64,000 nucleotides of DNA from Chryseobacterium sp. ISL-6 (lineage in GTDB: Bacteria; Bacteroidota; Bacteroidia; Flavobacteriales; Weeksellaceae): NCBI RefSeq assembly GCF_018613715.1, contig NZ_JAGGPT010000010.1:310001-374000 (forward strand). The letters are read 5' to 3'. The translations under genes and the position numbers were made by a program. Below are positions 35,192 through 44,130 of this stretch, one piece after another (the stretch's first letter is position 1; every line of letters starts with the position of its first letter). Under the pieces are notes generated by a model. The model saw nothing but the letters and a program-made list of their open reading frames with translations, made no database searches and was not told the origin of the DNA.

Positions 35192-35758
35192 TTAATTCAT
35201 ATCAAATTTCTGTTTTATCATTTCATCTTTAACATTGTGTATTTTCTGATTCCAATAATCTATCCTTTCCATTTTATCTGGATATTCAATCTCAGTTTTA
35301 CCTTCATAATATATAATACAACCCTGATATTTATTCAATGCTTTTTTTAAATAATCCTTATAATCATTTAAATTTTGTGGGATATATCCAATTCCATTAC
35401 AACCACAACTATAAAAGTACCTACCTGTTCTAAAAAGCCCTTCTACAATTTCCCATTCTTTAATTGCCGCTTTTCTAGGCACTCTAAAATCCTTCCCTAA
35501 ATCCGCCATAAGACTTCCACATTGGGGACATTTTATTGGTCTTGACTCTATTTCATTAATCAATTCTAATAATTTACTTCTTTCTGCTTTTGTGAAAATT
35601 TGCCCGACCTTCCTTATCGATTTTCCATTAAGCTCATGAAAGACTTTATCCTTCTTTATTCTCAATAGAATATCATTAGGATTCACTTGTTTAAAGGATT
35701 TTCTACATTTAAAACAGGCGTAATTAGATTTATATGTTTTTCCTGCGTATCTACACAT
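35192..35758 (-). CDS. Zinc-ribbon protein of unknown function
   Basis: 188 residues. An N-terminal CxxC (YACFKCRKSF, residues 14-23), a second CxxC (IKCPQCGSLMADLGK, about 76-90) and a CGC in FYSCGCNGIGYIP suggest two zinc ribbons. Between them is a charged helical segment. The C-terminus is rich in Tyr and Lys. I do not recognise a named family beyond zinc-ribbon hypothetical proteins. The gene has its own TAAATTTG box about 22 bases upstream and heads the operon with the GT39 transferase and the metallo-beta-lactamase. Confidence 0.75.
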   Translation of the reverse strand: MCRYAGKTYKSNYACFKCRKSFKQVNPNDILLRIKKDKVFHELNGKSIRKVGQIFTKAERSKLLELINEIESRPIKCPQCGSLMADLGKDFRVPRKAAIKEWEIVEGLFRTGRYFYSCGCNGIGYIPQNLNDYKDYLKKALNKYQGCIIYYEGKTEIEYPDKMERIDYWNQKIHNVKDEMIKQKFDMN

Positions 35759-35780
35759 AATTATGTTATTATGAATAATT

Positions 35781-35788
35781 CAAATTTA
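35781..35788 (-). promoter_or_regulatory. -7 promoter box of the zinc-ribbon/GT39/beta-lactamase operon
   Basis: Minus-strand TAAATTTG lies 23-30 bases upstream of the ATG at 35758. No well-spaced -33 TTG. As the only box seen before the three genes, it is the likely promoter for the beta-lactamase too. Confidence 0.45.
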
Positions 35789-35890
35789 TAAAATCCTTTC
35801 TTGTAAAACATTTCAAAATTCAATTTCATTACTAAAACCTTTAAAATCTAAGATAATTATTTTAAGAATACTCCCTGGAATACTTCTCAT

Positions 35891-35918
35891 AAAAAATCCC
35901 GGAAAAGAATTCCCGGGA
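35891..35918 (-). terminator. Intrinsic terminator of the ABC export operon
   Basis: On the minus strand TCCCGG, a loop of about 9-10 bases and CCGGGA are followed by TTTTTT. It lies about 28 bases after the stop of the membrane fusion gene. Confidence 0.8.
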
Positions 35919-35945
35919 CAAGATAAAATTTATCTGATTAGTTTA

Positions 35946-37139
35946 TTATTTTTTCTTTTCTTTAAGCTCTTCTTTGTCTTTATCAGAAGGGTTCCAAACT
36001 TTGACTTCAGAATTTTTATCGATTCCTGAAAGCACCTGTACATTGATACCATCGCTAGCACCTAATTTCACATATACTTTTTTGAATTTTCCATCTGCCT
36101 GTTTTACTTCAACAAAAGATTTGTCCTTACCATTACTCTTTTCATATTGAACAAGTGACTCATCCAATAGTAAAGCATTTTTCTGAGAATTCAATACGAT
36201 CTCTCCATTGGCTGAAAAACCTGCTCTGATATACTCATTATTTGGATTAAATACATCACCTTCAACCGGGAATTTTATGGTACCCAGATTGTCTTTTCCT
36301 TTAGGAGCGATCATCGTTAATTTCCCTGGGAATGTTTTATTTTGCAGAGCACCGATAACGATATTCATATTCATTCCCTGCTTTAGTTTTCCTGCCTGAG
36401 CTTCATCAATTTCCCCTTGGAAGATTAACAAATTAAGATCTGCAATAGAACAAATCGTAGTTCCGGCATTGAAAGAGTTAGCCTCAATTACCTGACTTCC
36501 TACTTTTACAGGAACCTCAAGAACAGTTCCTGCTGCTTTAGAACGGATCTGAGTTGTCGCAAAACCTTGCAATTCCGGTGTAGCACCTGTTTTCACGATC
36601 TGCAATCTTTTTTGTGCTGTCTGAAATTGCTGATTTGCATTTTTAAGAGATTGTTGCTGAGAATATAATTGCTGCTGAGAGTTTAAAAAATCCTGTTTTG
36701 AGATCACTCCCTGACTATATAATTTCTGCTGCATATCAAATTGCTTCTGCATATTTTCTACATTCATCTTAGCATTATTGATCTGAAGCTGAGAGTTTTC
36801 AACTTCTTGTTGCGCATTATTTACATCAGCAATATTTGGAATAATCCTTACTGTAGCAACCAATTGTCCAGCGACCACTTTATCTCCTTCATCTACTAAA
36901 ATCTTATCAATGATACCTGCAATGTTCGGTTTGATTTCAATTTCTTCTTTTGGGATAATTTTTCCTGTCGCCATTACTTTATCATCCATATTCTGGATCG
37001 TTGGTTTCCGCGTAAGGAAAGCCTCACTCTCTTTAGAATTAGATTTTATAAGATAACCAATTCCTGAGAATAATGCCACTGCAAATAAAAGCCCCAACAG
37101 TATATAAATGGCTTTTTTCCAAGTGAATTTCTTTTTCAT
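35946..37139 (-). CDS. MacA/HlyD-type membrane fusion protein
   Basis: 397 residues. One N-terminal membrane helix (about 10-28), a first lipoyl half (GIIDKILVDEGDKVVAGQLVATV), a long coiled-coil hairpin rich in Gln (about 100-180), the second lipoyl half (AAGTVLEVPVKVGSQV) and beta-barrel domains, ending in a Lys/Glu-rich tail. It links the two permeases to an outer membrane factor for export across the envelope. It is the last gene of the ABC operon; no TolC-like gene is adjacent. Confidence 0.93.
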   Translation of the reverse strand: MKKKFTWKKAIYILLGLLFAVALFSGIGYLIKSNSKESEAFLTRKPTIQNMDDKVMATGKIIPKEEIEIKPNIAGIIDKILVDEGDKVVAGQLVATVRIIPNIADVNNAQQEVENSQLQINNAKMNVENMQKQFDMQQKLYSQGVISKQDFLNSQQQLYSQQQSLKNANQQFQTAQKRLQIVKTGATPELQGFATTQIRSKAAGTVLEVPVKVGSQVIEANSFNAGTTICSIADLNLLIFQGEIDEAQAGKLKQGMNMNIVIGALQNKTFPGKLTMIAPKGKDNLGTIKFPVEGDVFNPNNEYIRAGFSANGEIVLNSQKNALLLDESLVQYEKSNGKDKSFVEVKQADGKFKKVYVKLGASDGINVQVLSGIDKNSEVKVWNPSDKDKEELKEKKK

Positions 37140-37207
37140 ATATCTAGTTTATTTTTTATTTAAATGGTTTAAAATTTTAAGATAATCTTGCAATTATTAA
37201 TTTCAAA

Positions 37208-38479
37208 TTATTCAGATCTTAATGCCTCGATAGGTCTTATTTTTACAGCTCTCTGGGCAGGGATCATTCCAATAATAAGTCCCAAAATCACCATCACCGC
37301 CATCGCGGCAAATACATTCCCATAATTTACCGTGGGATTATAAAATGGAAAGGCATCCTGATTCTGCGTTATCATATTCAGAATCATAAGCACAAATATT
37401 CCAGACATAAACCCGAGTAATCCCGAAGACAGTGTTATAACAACACTTTCCAGCAAAATCTGATTTCTTACCTCAGAAGGCTTTGCTCCTAAAGCTCTCC
37501 TGATTCCTATCTCCTTAGTTCTTTCTTTTACCGTGATCAATAGGATATTTGAAATCGCAATAACGCCTGCAAGAATCGTTAATGTTCCTACAATAATCGT
37601 CAAAAGCTGCATACCTGTTAAAAATCCGGTTAATTTCCCAAATTCTTTTCCGAGATTGAAACTTCCGAAAGCATTAGTATCTTCTGGTGAAACTTTATTT
37701 TTAAGCTTTAAAACTTGTTTTACTTTTTCCTCTACCACTTTTAGATCTGCTTCCGACCTTCCTACAATCGCAAACATATCTATATTATCTCCGGCATTAT
37801 ACATTTTCGTGTAGGTAGAAAGTGGAATAAACACGGTACGGTCATTTTCAAAACCGCCTCCCTTTTTCACTCTGAAAACACCAATGATATTAAAAAAGAG
37901 TCCTTTGATATTTATTGATTTTCCGATCGGATTTTCTTTCTTTTTAGAGTCAAAAAAGTTTTTATACACTTCCTCACCAATTACAGCTACATTTTTATTT
38001 CCTGATAAATCGGCATCGTTAATATAGCGTCCGAAAATAAGTTTTTTCTCAGAAATTTTATTTCCTACAGGATAATCTCCAGTAAGTGAATAGGTAGCAC
38101 TCTTACCATTTTTTGACATCGCTTCTCCAGGTGTTCCTGTAAAACTTCCTCTTGCATTTTGTGGCGATATATAATCTATTTCAGGAACTTTTCTCTTCAA
38201 CATTTCCATATCAGGCAGATGTAGTTTCATCTCTCTTCCTTTTGGAAAACCTTCATAAGGAATGGAAGTTTTCTGAGCCCATAGAAAAATAGAATTTGTA
38301 GCAAAGCCTGAGAATAATTTATCAAAACCATTCTCCATTCCTTTTGCTGCTCCAAGCAGACTTACATATAAAAACATACCCCAACCCACACCGATCATGG
38401 TAAGGAATGTCCGAAGTTTATTATTTCTCAATGAATAATAAATTTCCTGCCAGGTATCCTTTTTAAATAAGATGTTCAT
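37208..38479 (-). CDS. MacB-like ABC transporter permease
   Basis: 423 residues. One N-terminal helix (residues 24-45 region, RTFLTMIGVGWGMFLYVSLLG), a large periplasmic MacB-PCD domain and three C-terminal helices with the FtsX motif KERTKEIGIRRALGAKPSEVRNQILLESV. It ends in RPIEALRSE, as does the neighbouring permease. Both permeases lack an ATPase domain; the ATPase is a separate gene at 39817-40506. It probably exports peptides, lipids or small toxic compounds. Confidence 0.93.
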   Translation of the reverse strand: MNILFKKDTWQEIYYSLRNNKLRTFLTMIGVGWGMFLYVSLLGAAKGMENGFDKLFSGFATNSIFLWAQKTSIPYEGFPKGREMKLHLPDMEMLKRKVPEIDYISPQNARGSFTGTPGEAMSKNGKSATYSLTGDYPVGNKISEKKLIFGRYINDADLSGNKNVAVIGEEVYKNFFDSKKKENPIGKSINIKGLFFNIIGVFRVKKGGGFENDRTVFIPLSTYTKMYNAGDNIDMFAIVGRSEADLKVVEEKVKQVLKLKNKVSPEDTNAFGSFNLGKEFGKLTGFLTGMQLLTIIVGTLTILAGVIAISNILLITVKERTKEIGIRRALGAKPSEVRNQILLESVVITLSSGLLGFMSGIFVLMILNMITQNQDAFPFYNPTVNYGNVFAAMAVMVILGLIIGMIPAQRAVKIRPIEALRSE

Positions 38480-38540
38480 TGATGCTAGTTATGAGTTTGA
38501 ATTATACGTTTTATATTATTATCAAATAAGTTGTCAGATT

Positions 38541-39770
38541 TTATTCTGATCGCAATGCTTCTATAGGTTTAATTTTCGATGCTCTATAGGCGGGAACAAA
38601 GCCTGCTATAAGCCCTGAAAATACCAAAGCTAAAAATGCCATGAAGATCTCAGTCCCTCCTACACTTGGGTTTTTTATAAAATATTCCTCAAGTCGGTCT
38701 CCCATTAAGCTGAGTGCCAATATTCCTAAGCCAACTCCAACAAGTCCTGAAATTACTGTAATCACTACACTTTCCTGAACAATTAAAGCAACAATACTTC
38801 TGGGTTTTGCACCAATAGCTTTTCTCACGCCAATTTCTTTGGTTCTTTCTTTAACAATGTAAACCATAATATTACTGATTCCGATAATTCCGGCAATCAG
38901 GGTTCCCATTCCAATAAAACCTACAATCCCTGTAAGTACAGCCATAAACATGAATGTATCATTCATATTCTCGGCATTATTCCATACCCGGACTCCGTTT
39001 TCATCATCTGGCGAAACACTTTTTCTGGCTTTTAATCTATCTTTAAGCTCATTACCATATTTTATGGCTTCCTGAGGATTTAGTTTCTCATTATAGGCAA
39101 TATACACAGTACTTACGGTATCCGACCCTTTCTTCATTTGTTGTAAAGTTGTAATAGGTACCGAAATATGTCTTTCATCCCAGTCTCCACCATCATCAGA
39201 AAATACACCAACTACCTTGAACATGGTTCCATTAATATTCAAGTCTTTTCCTATAGGACTTCCATTTTTGATCAAGTCACGTTGCACCATTCTCCCTATT
39301 ACAGCGACATTTTGTTTCCTGTCAAGATCTGAAGGATTAAGGTAACGACCTTCAAGAATCTTTCTGTTCTCTATAAATTTTTCTTCAGGATCTCCTCCAT
39401 TAACCTGGTAGTTGCCACTTTCCTTACCATACTTCACTAATAAACTAGTCTGATATCTCGGAGTAGAATAGCCTACTTTTTCTTTATCCTCATTAACCAG
39501 GAAATCATAGTCATCATTATTCATCGTAACGGTACGATCAGACTGTAGTCCTTTATAAGCAACTGTGGTTTTTCCTGTAAAAATGGAAATCAGGTTTTGA
39601 GCATCTCGTGCAAAACCCTCTGTAAAAGCATTTTGCAAACCTTTACCAATTCCAAAAAGAACGATAAAGATAAATAACCCCAACGCTACCGTAAATCCAG
39701 AAAGTACCGTTCGCAATACATTACTGCGAATAGAACTGAATATTTCCTGCCACCGATCCAGGTCAAACAT
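38541..39770 (-). CDS. MacB-like ABC transporter permease
   Basis: 409 residues with the same layout as its neighbour: N-terminal helix, MacB-PCD periplasmic domain, then three helices with KERTKEIGVRKAIGAKPRSIVALIVQESV and the ending KIKPIEALRSE. The two permeases are paralogues and probably form a heterodimer with one dimeric ATPase. It lies about 45 bases from the ATPase gene and 60 from the second permease. Confidence 0.93.
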   Translation of the reverse strand: MFDLDRWQEIFSSIRSNVLRTVLSGFTVALGLFIFIVLFGIGKGLQNAFTEGFARDAQNLISIFTGKTTVAYKGLQSDRTVTMNNDDYDFLVNEDKEKVGYSTPRYQTSLLVKYGKESGNYQVNGGDPEEKFIENRKILEGRYLNPSDLDRKQNVAVIGRMVQRDLIKNGSPIGKDLNINGTMFKVVGVFSDDGGDWDERHISVPITTLQQMKKGSDTVSTVYIAYNEKLNPQEAIKYGNELKDRLKARKSVSPDDENGVRVWNNAENMNDTFMFMAVLTGIVGFIGMGTLIAGIIGISNIMVYIVKERTKEIGVRKAIGAKPRSIVALIVQESVVITVISGLVGVGLGILALSLMGDRLEEYFIKNPSVGGTEIFMAFLALVFSGLIAGFVPAYRASKIKPIEALRSE

Positions 39771-39816
39771 AATTTTACTTTTTTTACTTTTTTAAAGTCT
39801 CCTTAGTATTCACTAT

Positions 39817-40506
39817 TTACAAAACAACCTGCTTTATAAACTCATCACTTTCAATGATTCCATCTTTTAAAATAACGTTTCTTTTGGTTTGTGCCGCAAC
39901 GTCTGGTTCGTGAGTAACCACAATGATGGTTTTTCCCTCATCATTAATATCCTGAAGCAGCTTCATAATATCATGTGTGGTCTTTGAATCCAAAGCACCC
40001 GTAGGCTCATCTGCCAATACAATTTTAGGATTGGTAATCAAAGCTCTTGCAATAGCTACTCTTTGTTTCTGTCCTCCTGAAAGTTCGTTTGGAAGGTGGG
40101 TCGCCCATTGAGCAAGACCTACTTTTTCCAAATATTCCATTGCTTTCTGGTTACGCTCTTTCCTTGGTACATTTTGGTAATATAAAGGAAGGGCAACATT
40201 ATCTAAAGCTGTTTTATATCCGATCAAGTTAAAAGACTGAAAAATAAATCCCAGGAATTTACTTCTGTATTCAGCAGCCTTTATTTCAGATAAATGTTCG
40301 ATTGGAACTCCATCCAGCTCATAAGTACCAGAATCCTTTTCATCCAGAATACCTATAATATTAAGGAGTGTGGACTTTCCGGAACCTGAACTTCCCATGA
40401 TGGAAACAAACTCACCTTCAGCGATATTAAGATTAATACCCTTGAGAACGTGCAGTTTACTTTTGCCTGTATCGTATGATTTATTTAAATCCTGAATTAC
40501 TAACAT
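39817..40506 (-). CDS. MacB/LolD-type ABC transporter ATP-binding protein
   Basis: 229 residues. Walker A GSSGSGKST (about 37-45), Q-loop FIFQSFNLI, signature LSGGQKQRVAIARAL and Walker B IVLADEPTGALDSKT are all present. It powers the two MacB-like permeases encoded downstream. It is the first gene of the operon; only a weak TATTCTTG box (40566-40559) lies upstream on the minus strand. Confidence 0.95.
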   Translation of the reverse strand: MLVIQDLNKSYDTGKSKLHVLKGINLNIAEGEFVSIMGSSGSGKSTLLNIIGILDEKDSGTYELDGVPIEHLSEIKAAEYRSKFLGFIFQSFNLIGYKTALDNVALPLYYQNVPRKERNQKAMEYLEKVGLAQWATHLPNELSGGQKQRVAIARALITNPKIVLADEPTGALDSKTTHDIMKLLQDINDEGKTIIVVTHEPDVAAQTKRNVILKDGIIESDEFIKQVVL

Positions 40507-40930
40507 TAAGTGATCTATGTTTTATACTCAATAAGTAGAAGATATTTTGATTTTGTTACAAGAATAAAAATTTATTATAATATTTTACTGTTTAATATAT
40601 TTAAGCTTTATTAATAGATGTTTAAGAACATGCGTTTAACTGTAACTTATCAAAAATATTTATTTCAGGTGTATTATTCTATGTAAACCAATATCAGTGC
40701 TTGTTTCATGTAAATGTGGAAAACTTTTACGGTTAAAAGTCAGCCAATTAGTATTTACCCCTTTCAAAATCAGTTCTTTTTTTCGAACTTTGTGCTTCGC
40801 ACTAGCAAATAATAAAAACACTTTTCTTGTGAAAAACTTTTAAATATAAGTTCCAACAAATCAAGCCGTTATTTATTCTTTGATTTTTATCCACAGTGAT
40901 CTAATTATTTTAATTTAAAGACATTTTAAT
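40507..40930. other. 424-base divergent region between the ABC operon and nrdB
   Basis: Holds the promoters of both divergent units. Towards nrdB, near-consensus boxes are GAACTTTG (about 40785-40792) and TATTCTTTG (about 40874-40882), neither perfect. A perfect DnaA box TTATCCACA is at 40887-40895 and a one-mismatch copy on the minus strand at 40723-40715. No coding frame seen. Confidence 0.5.
40887..40895 (+). promoter_or_regulatory. DnaA-box sequence upstream of nrdB
   Basis: TTATCCACA is a perfect 9-mer DnaA box 36 bases before the nrdB ATG. DnaA control of nrdAB is known in E. coli. In sequence this A/T-rich one perfect 9-mer in the window is expected by chance, so function is only suggested. 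Confidence 0.3.
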
Positions 40931-41905
40931 ATGGGAATTTTTGATAAGAGAGTAAGTTACAAGCCATTTGAATACCCTGAGGTTCTTCAATTTGTAGAAG
41001 CGATTAATAAATCGTTTTGGGTGCATTCGGAAGTGGATTTTACTGCAGATGTTCAGGATTTTCATTCGCAGTTAGAACCGCACGAAAAAAATGCTGTGAA
41101 AAATGCACTTTTAGCAATTGCACAGATAGAGGTGTCTGTAAAGACATTCTGGGGAAACCTATACAACCACTTACCAAAGCCTGAATTGAACGGTCTTGGA
41201 GCTACTTTTGCAGAATGCGAATTTCGCCATTCTGAAGCTTATTCCCGTCTAGTAGAGGTACTAGGATATAATGAAGAATTCACAAATGTAATAGAAGTTC
41301 CTGCTGTGAAGAAGAGAATTGACTTCTTGTCAAACGTTCTTAAGCATGCTAATTCTTCAACACCGAAAGAATATGTTTCTTCACTTTTATTGTTCAGTAT
41401 ACTGATCGAAAACGTATCTCTTTTCTCGCAATTTGCGATCATCCTTTCTTTCACAAGATTTAAAGGGTATATGAAAAATGTTTCGAATATCATCGCTTGG
41501 ACTTCAATAGATGAACAAATTCATGCTAATGCAGGAATTTATTTAATCAATAAAATCCGTGAGGAACAACCTGAATTATTAACGGATTCTGATATTGAAG
41601 ATATCTATACATTGGTAGATCAATCTGTAGAATTAGAAGGGGAAATTGTAGACTGGATCTTCGAATTAGGGGAATTAACTGTCTTCTCAAAAGAAGATTT
41701 GTTAAACTTCATGAAATACCGTGTTGATGACAGCTTAAAGAAAATCAATATGGACACTCGTTACAACATTTCTCCTGAACAGTATCGACCAATGAAATGG
41801 TTTGAAGAAGAAGTTTTCGCTAACTCTATGGATGATTTCTTTGCTAAAAGACCCGTAGATTACACAAAACACGATAAGAGTATTACAGCAAACGATTTGT
41901 TTTAA
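40931..41905 (+). CDS. nrdB: Ribonucleotide reductase class I beta subunit, class Id-like
   Basis: 324 residues. Metal ligands are E67 (first position Glu, not Asp), E97 and H100 in AECEFRHSEAY, then the Glu of LIENVSLF and Glu/His of DEQIHANA. Y104 occupies the E. coli Tyr122 position. The size and residues E67/E97/H100/Y104 match, as I recall it, the Flavobacterium johnsoniae enzyme, which uses a dimanganese cofactor instead of a tyrosyl radical. It supplies the oxidant for deoxynucleotide synthesis. It heads an operon with an ABM-fold gene and nrdA. No nrdI is seen, consistent with superoxide activation. Confidence 0.93.
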   Translation: MGIFDKRVSYKPFEYPEVLQFVEAINKSFWVHSEVDFTADVQDFHSQLEPHEKNAVKNALLAIAQIEVSVKTFWGNLYNHLPKPELNGLGATFAECEFRHSEAYSRLVEVLGYNEEFTNVIEVPAVKKRIDFLSNVLKHANSSTPKEYVSSLLLFSILIENVSLFSQFAIILSFTRFKGYMKNVSNIIAWTSIDEQIHANAGIYLINKIREEQPELLTDSDIEDIYTLVDQSVELEGEIVDWIFELGELTVFSKEDLLNFMKYRVDDSLKKINMDTRYNISPEQYRPMKWFEEEVFANSMDDFFAKRPVDYTKHDKSITANDLF

Positions 41906-41979
41906 TTGAAAACAGGTTCCTTACAAAAACTTTATTAGCAAATCTGTTATTCCGAGTAATAATAACCAAAGCACAAACG

Positions 41980-42267
41980 ATGATCAACGTAATTGTATCT
42001 TATACTGTAAAACCTGAATTTGTTTCAGAAAATAAAGTGAATGTTCAAAAGTTTCTGGATGATTTCAAGCAATTGGATCAGTCAACATTTGAATACAAAG
42101 TATATGTAAAAGAGGATGGTGTAACATTTTTGCATTATTCCAATTACATCAATGAAGAAGTACAACATGAGGTTTTGAATACACCATCTTTTAAAGAGTT
42201 CCAAAAACGAAGAGATGAGAGTGGGCTGAATGATTCCCACAAAGTAGAATTCTTACAAACAATTTAA
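41980..42267 (+). CDS. Small ABM-fold protein (antibiotic biosynthesis monooxygenase-like)
   Basis: 95 residues. The pattern MINVIVSYTVKPEFVSENK, then YKVYVKEDGVTFLHYSNYI and a final helix with SFKEFQKRRDESG fits the dimeric alpha/beta-barrel ABM fold. No cofactor-binding residue stands out. It lies 74 bases after nrdB and 59 before nrdA, with no terminator between, so it is cotranscribed with the reductase. A role in cofactor assembly or in handling an oxidant is possible but unproven. Confidence 0.7.
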   Translation: MINVIVSYTVKPEFVSENKVNVQKFLDDFKQLDQSTFEYKVYVKEDGVTFLHYSNYINEEVQHEVLNTPSFKEFQKRRDESGLNDSHKVEFLQTI

Positions 42268-42326
42268 TAACACAAAATTTCTGGATATACGATATAGGCA
42301 TCCTGGAATTCGAAAATATAACAACT

Positions 42327-43985
42327 ATGGAGGAACAAAGTACCAATATATGGTGGCTCAACGAGGAGTCTGAGCAAATGCTAAACAGAGGATATCTGTT
42401 AAAAGGGGAAACTGTAGACGGGGCTATCGACAGAATTACCACTGCGGCTGCCAAAAAATTATATAAACCAGAATTACAACCGGCTTTTAAAGAAATGATC
42501 ACTAAGGGTTGGATCAGTTTCTCTTCTCCGGTTTGGGCAAATATGGGAACTCAGAGAGGCCTTCCTATTTCTTGCTTCAACGTTCATATTCCAGATAGTA
42601 TTGAAGGAATTACTCATAAAATGGGTGAGGTGATCATGCAGACGAAAATTGGAGGTGGAACTTCAGGATATTTCGGAGAACTTCGTAACAGAGGAACTGC
42701 CGTAACTGACAATGGAAAATCTTCGGGAGCTGTTTCTTTCATGAAATTGTTTGATACAGCAATGGATGTAGTATCTCAAGGAGGTGTGAGAAGGGGTGCT
42801 TTTGCAGCTTACCTGGATATTGACCACGGTGACATTGAAGAATTTTTATCTATTAAAGACATCGGAAGTCCTATCCAGAATTTATTTACGGGAATCTGCG
42901 TTCCTGACTACTGGATGCAGGATATGATCGATGGTGATATGGATAAGCGTAAAATATGGGCGAGAGTTTTAGAAAGCCGTCAACAAAAAGGGCTTCCTTA
43001 TATTTTCTTTACAGATAACGTTAACAGAAACAAGCCACAGGTTTATAAGGATTTAGGATTAACAGTAAATGCAAGCAACCTTTGTTCTGAAATCATGCTT
43101 CCTTCTACAAGAGAAGAATCATTCATTTGTTGTTTATCTTCCATGAACCTGGAATTATATGACGAATGGAAAGATACTGATGCTGTAAAACTTGCTGTTT
43201 ATTTCCTGGATGCTGTTTTAACTGAATTTATTGACAAAACAGAAGGAAACTATTACCTACAGGGAGCAAGAAACTTTGCAATGCGCCACAGAGCTCTTGG
43301 ATTAGGAGTTTTAGGATATCATTCTTATTTACAAAAAAATATGATCCCTTTTGAAAGCTTTGAGGCAACTCAATTCAATGCAAGAGCTTTCAAACATATT
43401 AAAGAACAATCAGAACAAGCTTCAAGAGAATTAGCTAATATCTATGGAGAACCTGAATTGTTGAAAGGTTACGGATTGAGGAATACAACCACAATGGCTA
43501 TTGCTCCTACGACTTCAAGTTCTGCTATTTTAGGTCAAACTTCTCCTGGAATTGAGCCTTTTGCGTCTAATTATTATAAAGCTGGTTTGGCTAAAGGAAA
43601 CTTTATGCGTAAGAACAAGTATCTAGCAAAATTATTAGAAGAAAAAGGATTAGATAATGAAGAAACATGGAGAACGATCATGTTGAATCATGGTTCTGTT
43701 CAGCATTTAACTGAATTAACAGAGGAAGAAAAAGCGGTATTTAAAACATTCAAGGAGATCTCTCCAATGGAGATTATTTCTCAGGCTGCTCAAAGACAGC
43801 AGTATATCGATCAGGCTCAATCATTGAATTTACAAATTCCATCCACAATGCCTGTAAAAGATGTAAACTATCTATATATCGAAGCATGGAAAAAAGGAGT
43901 AAAAACATTATATTATCAAAGAAGCTCATCTGTATCTAAAGAAATGATGGTAAACTTTGTATCATGTTCAAGCTGCGAAGCTTAG
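42327..43985 (+). CDS. nrdA: Ribonucleotide reductase class I alpha subunit, minimal (class Id-like)
   Basis: 552 residues, much shorter than E. coli NrdA (about 760), because the N-terminal ATP-cone is absent. Catalytic residues are present: C83 (ISCFNVH), N251/C253/E255 in SNLCSEIMLP and C268 in FICCLSSMNL. The radical-transfer pair is in TLYYQRSSS and the C-terminal re-reducing cysteines are C547/C550. It reduces ribonucleoside diphosphates. Loss of the cone implies no dATP inhibition through that domain. It ends the operon, followed by a terminator. Confidence 0.94.
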   Translation: MEEQSTNIWWLNEESEQMLNRGYLLKGETVDGAIDRITTAAAKKLYKPELQPAFKEMITKGWISFSSPVWANMGTQRGLPISCFNVHIPDSIEGITHKMGEVIMQTKIGGGTSGYFGELRNRGTAVTDNGKSSGAVSFMKLFDTAMDVVSQGGVRRGAFAAYLDIDHGDIEEFLSIKDIGSPIQNLFTGICVPDYWMQDMIDGDMDKRKIWARVLESRQQKGLPYIFFTDNVNRNKPQVYKDLGLTVNASNLCSEIMLPSTREESFICCLSSMNLELYDEWKDTDAVKLAVYFLDAVLTEFIDKTEGNYYLQGARNFAMRHRALGLGVLGYHSYLQKNMIPFESFEATQFNARAFKHIKEQSEQASRELANIYGEPELLKGYGLRNTTTMAIAPTTSSSAILGQTSPGIEPFASNYYKAGLAKGNFMRKNKYLAKLLEEKGLDNEETWRTIMLNHGSVQHLTELTEEEKAVFKTFKEISPMEIISQAAQRQQYIDQAQSLNLQIPSTMPVKDVNYLYIEAWKKGVKTLYYQRSSSVSKEMMVNFVSCSSCEA

Positions 43986-44012
43986 ACCACAAATAATAAA
44001 CATTTATATATG

Positions 44013-44039
44013 AAGCACGTTTAAAAGCGTGCTTTTTTT
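44013..44039 (+). terminator. Intrinsic terminator of the nrd operon
   Basis: AAGCACG, an 8-base loop and CGTGCTT are followed by a run of T. It starts 28 bases after the nrdA stop. Confidence 0.85.
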
Positions 44040-44076
44040 ATTTTTATTAAATTCTTTAATACAGGGTTATATAAAA

Positions 44077-44106
44077 TAAAAAAGCCCAGAAAGAAAATCT
44101 GGACTC
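44077..44106 (-). terminator. Intrinsic terminator of the TonB receptor gene
   Basis: On the minus strand AGTCCAGA, loop TTTTCTT and TCTGGGCT are followed by TTTTTATTT. It lies about 25 bases after the receptor stop, back to back with the nrd terminator. Confidence 0.8.
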
Positions 44107-44130
44107 TTGAAAGAATATATAAAGTAAAAA

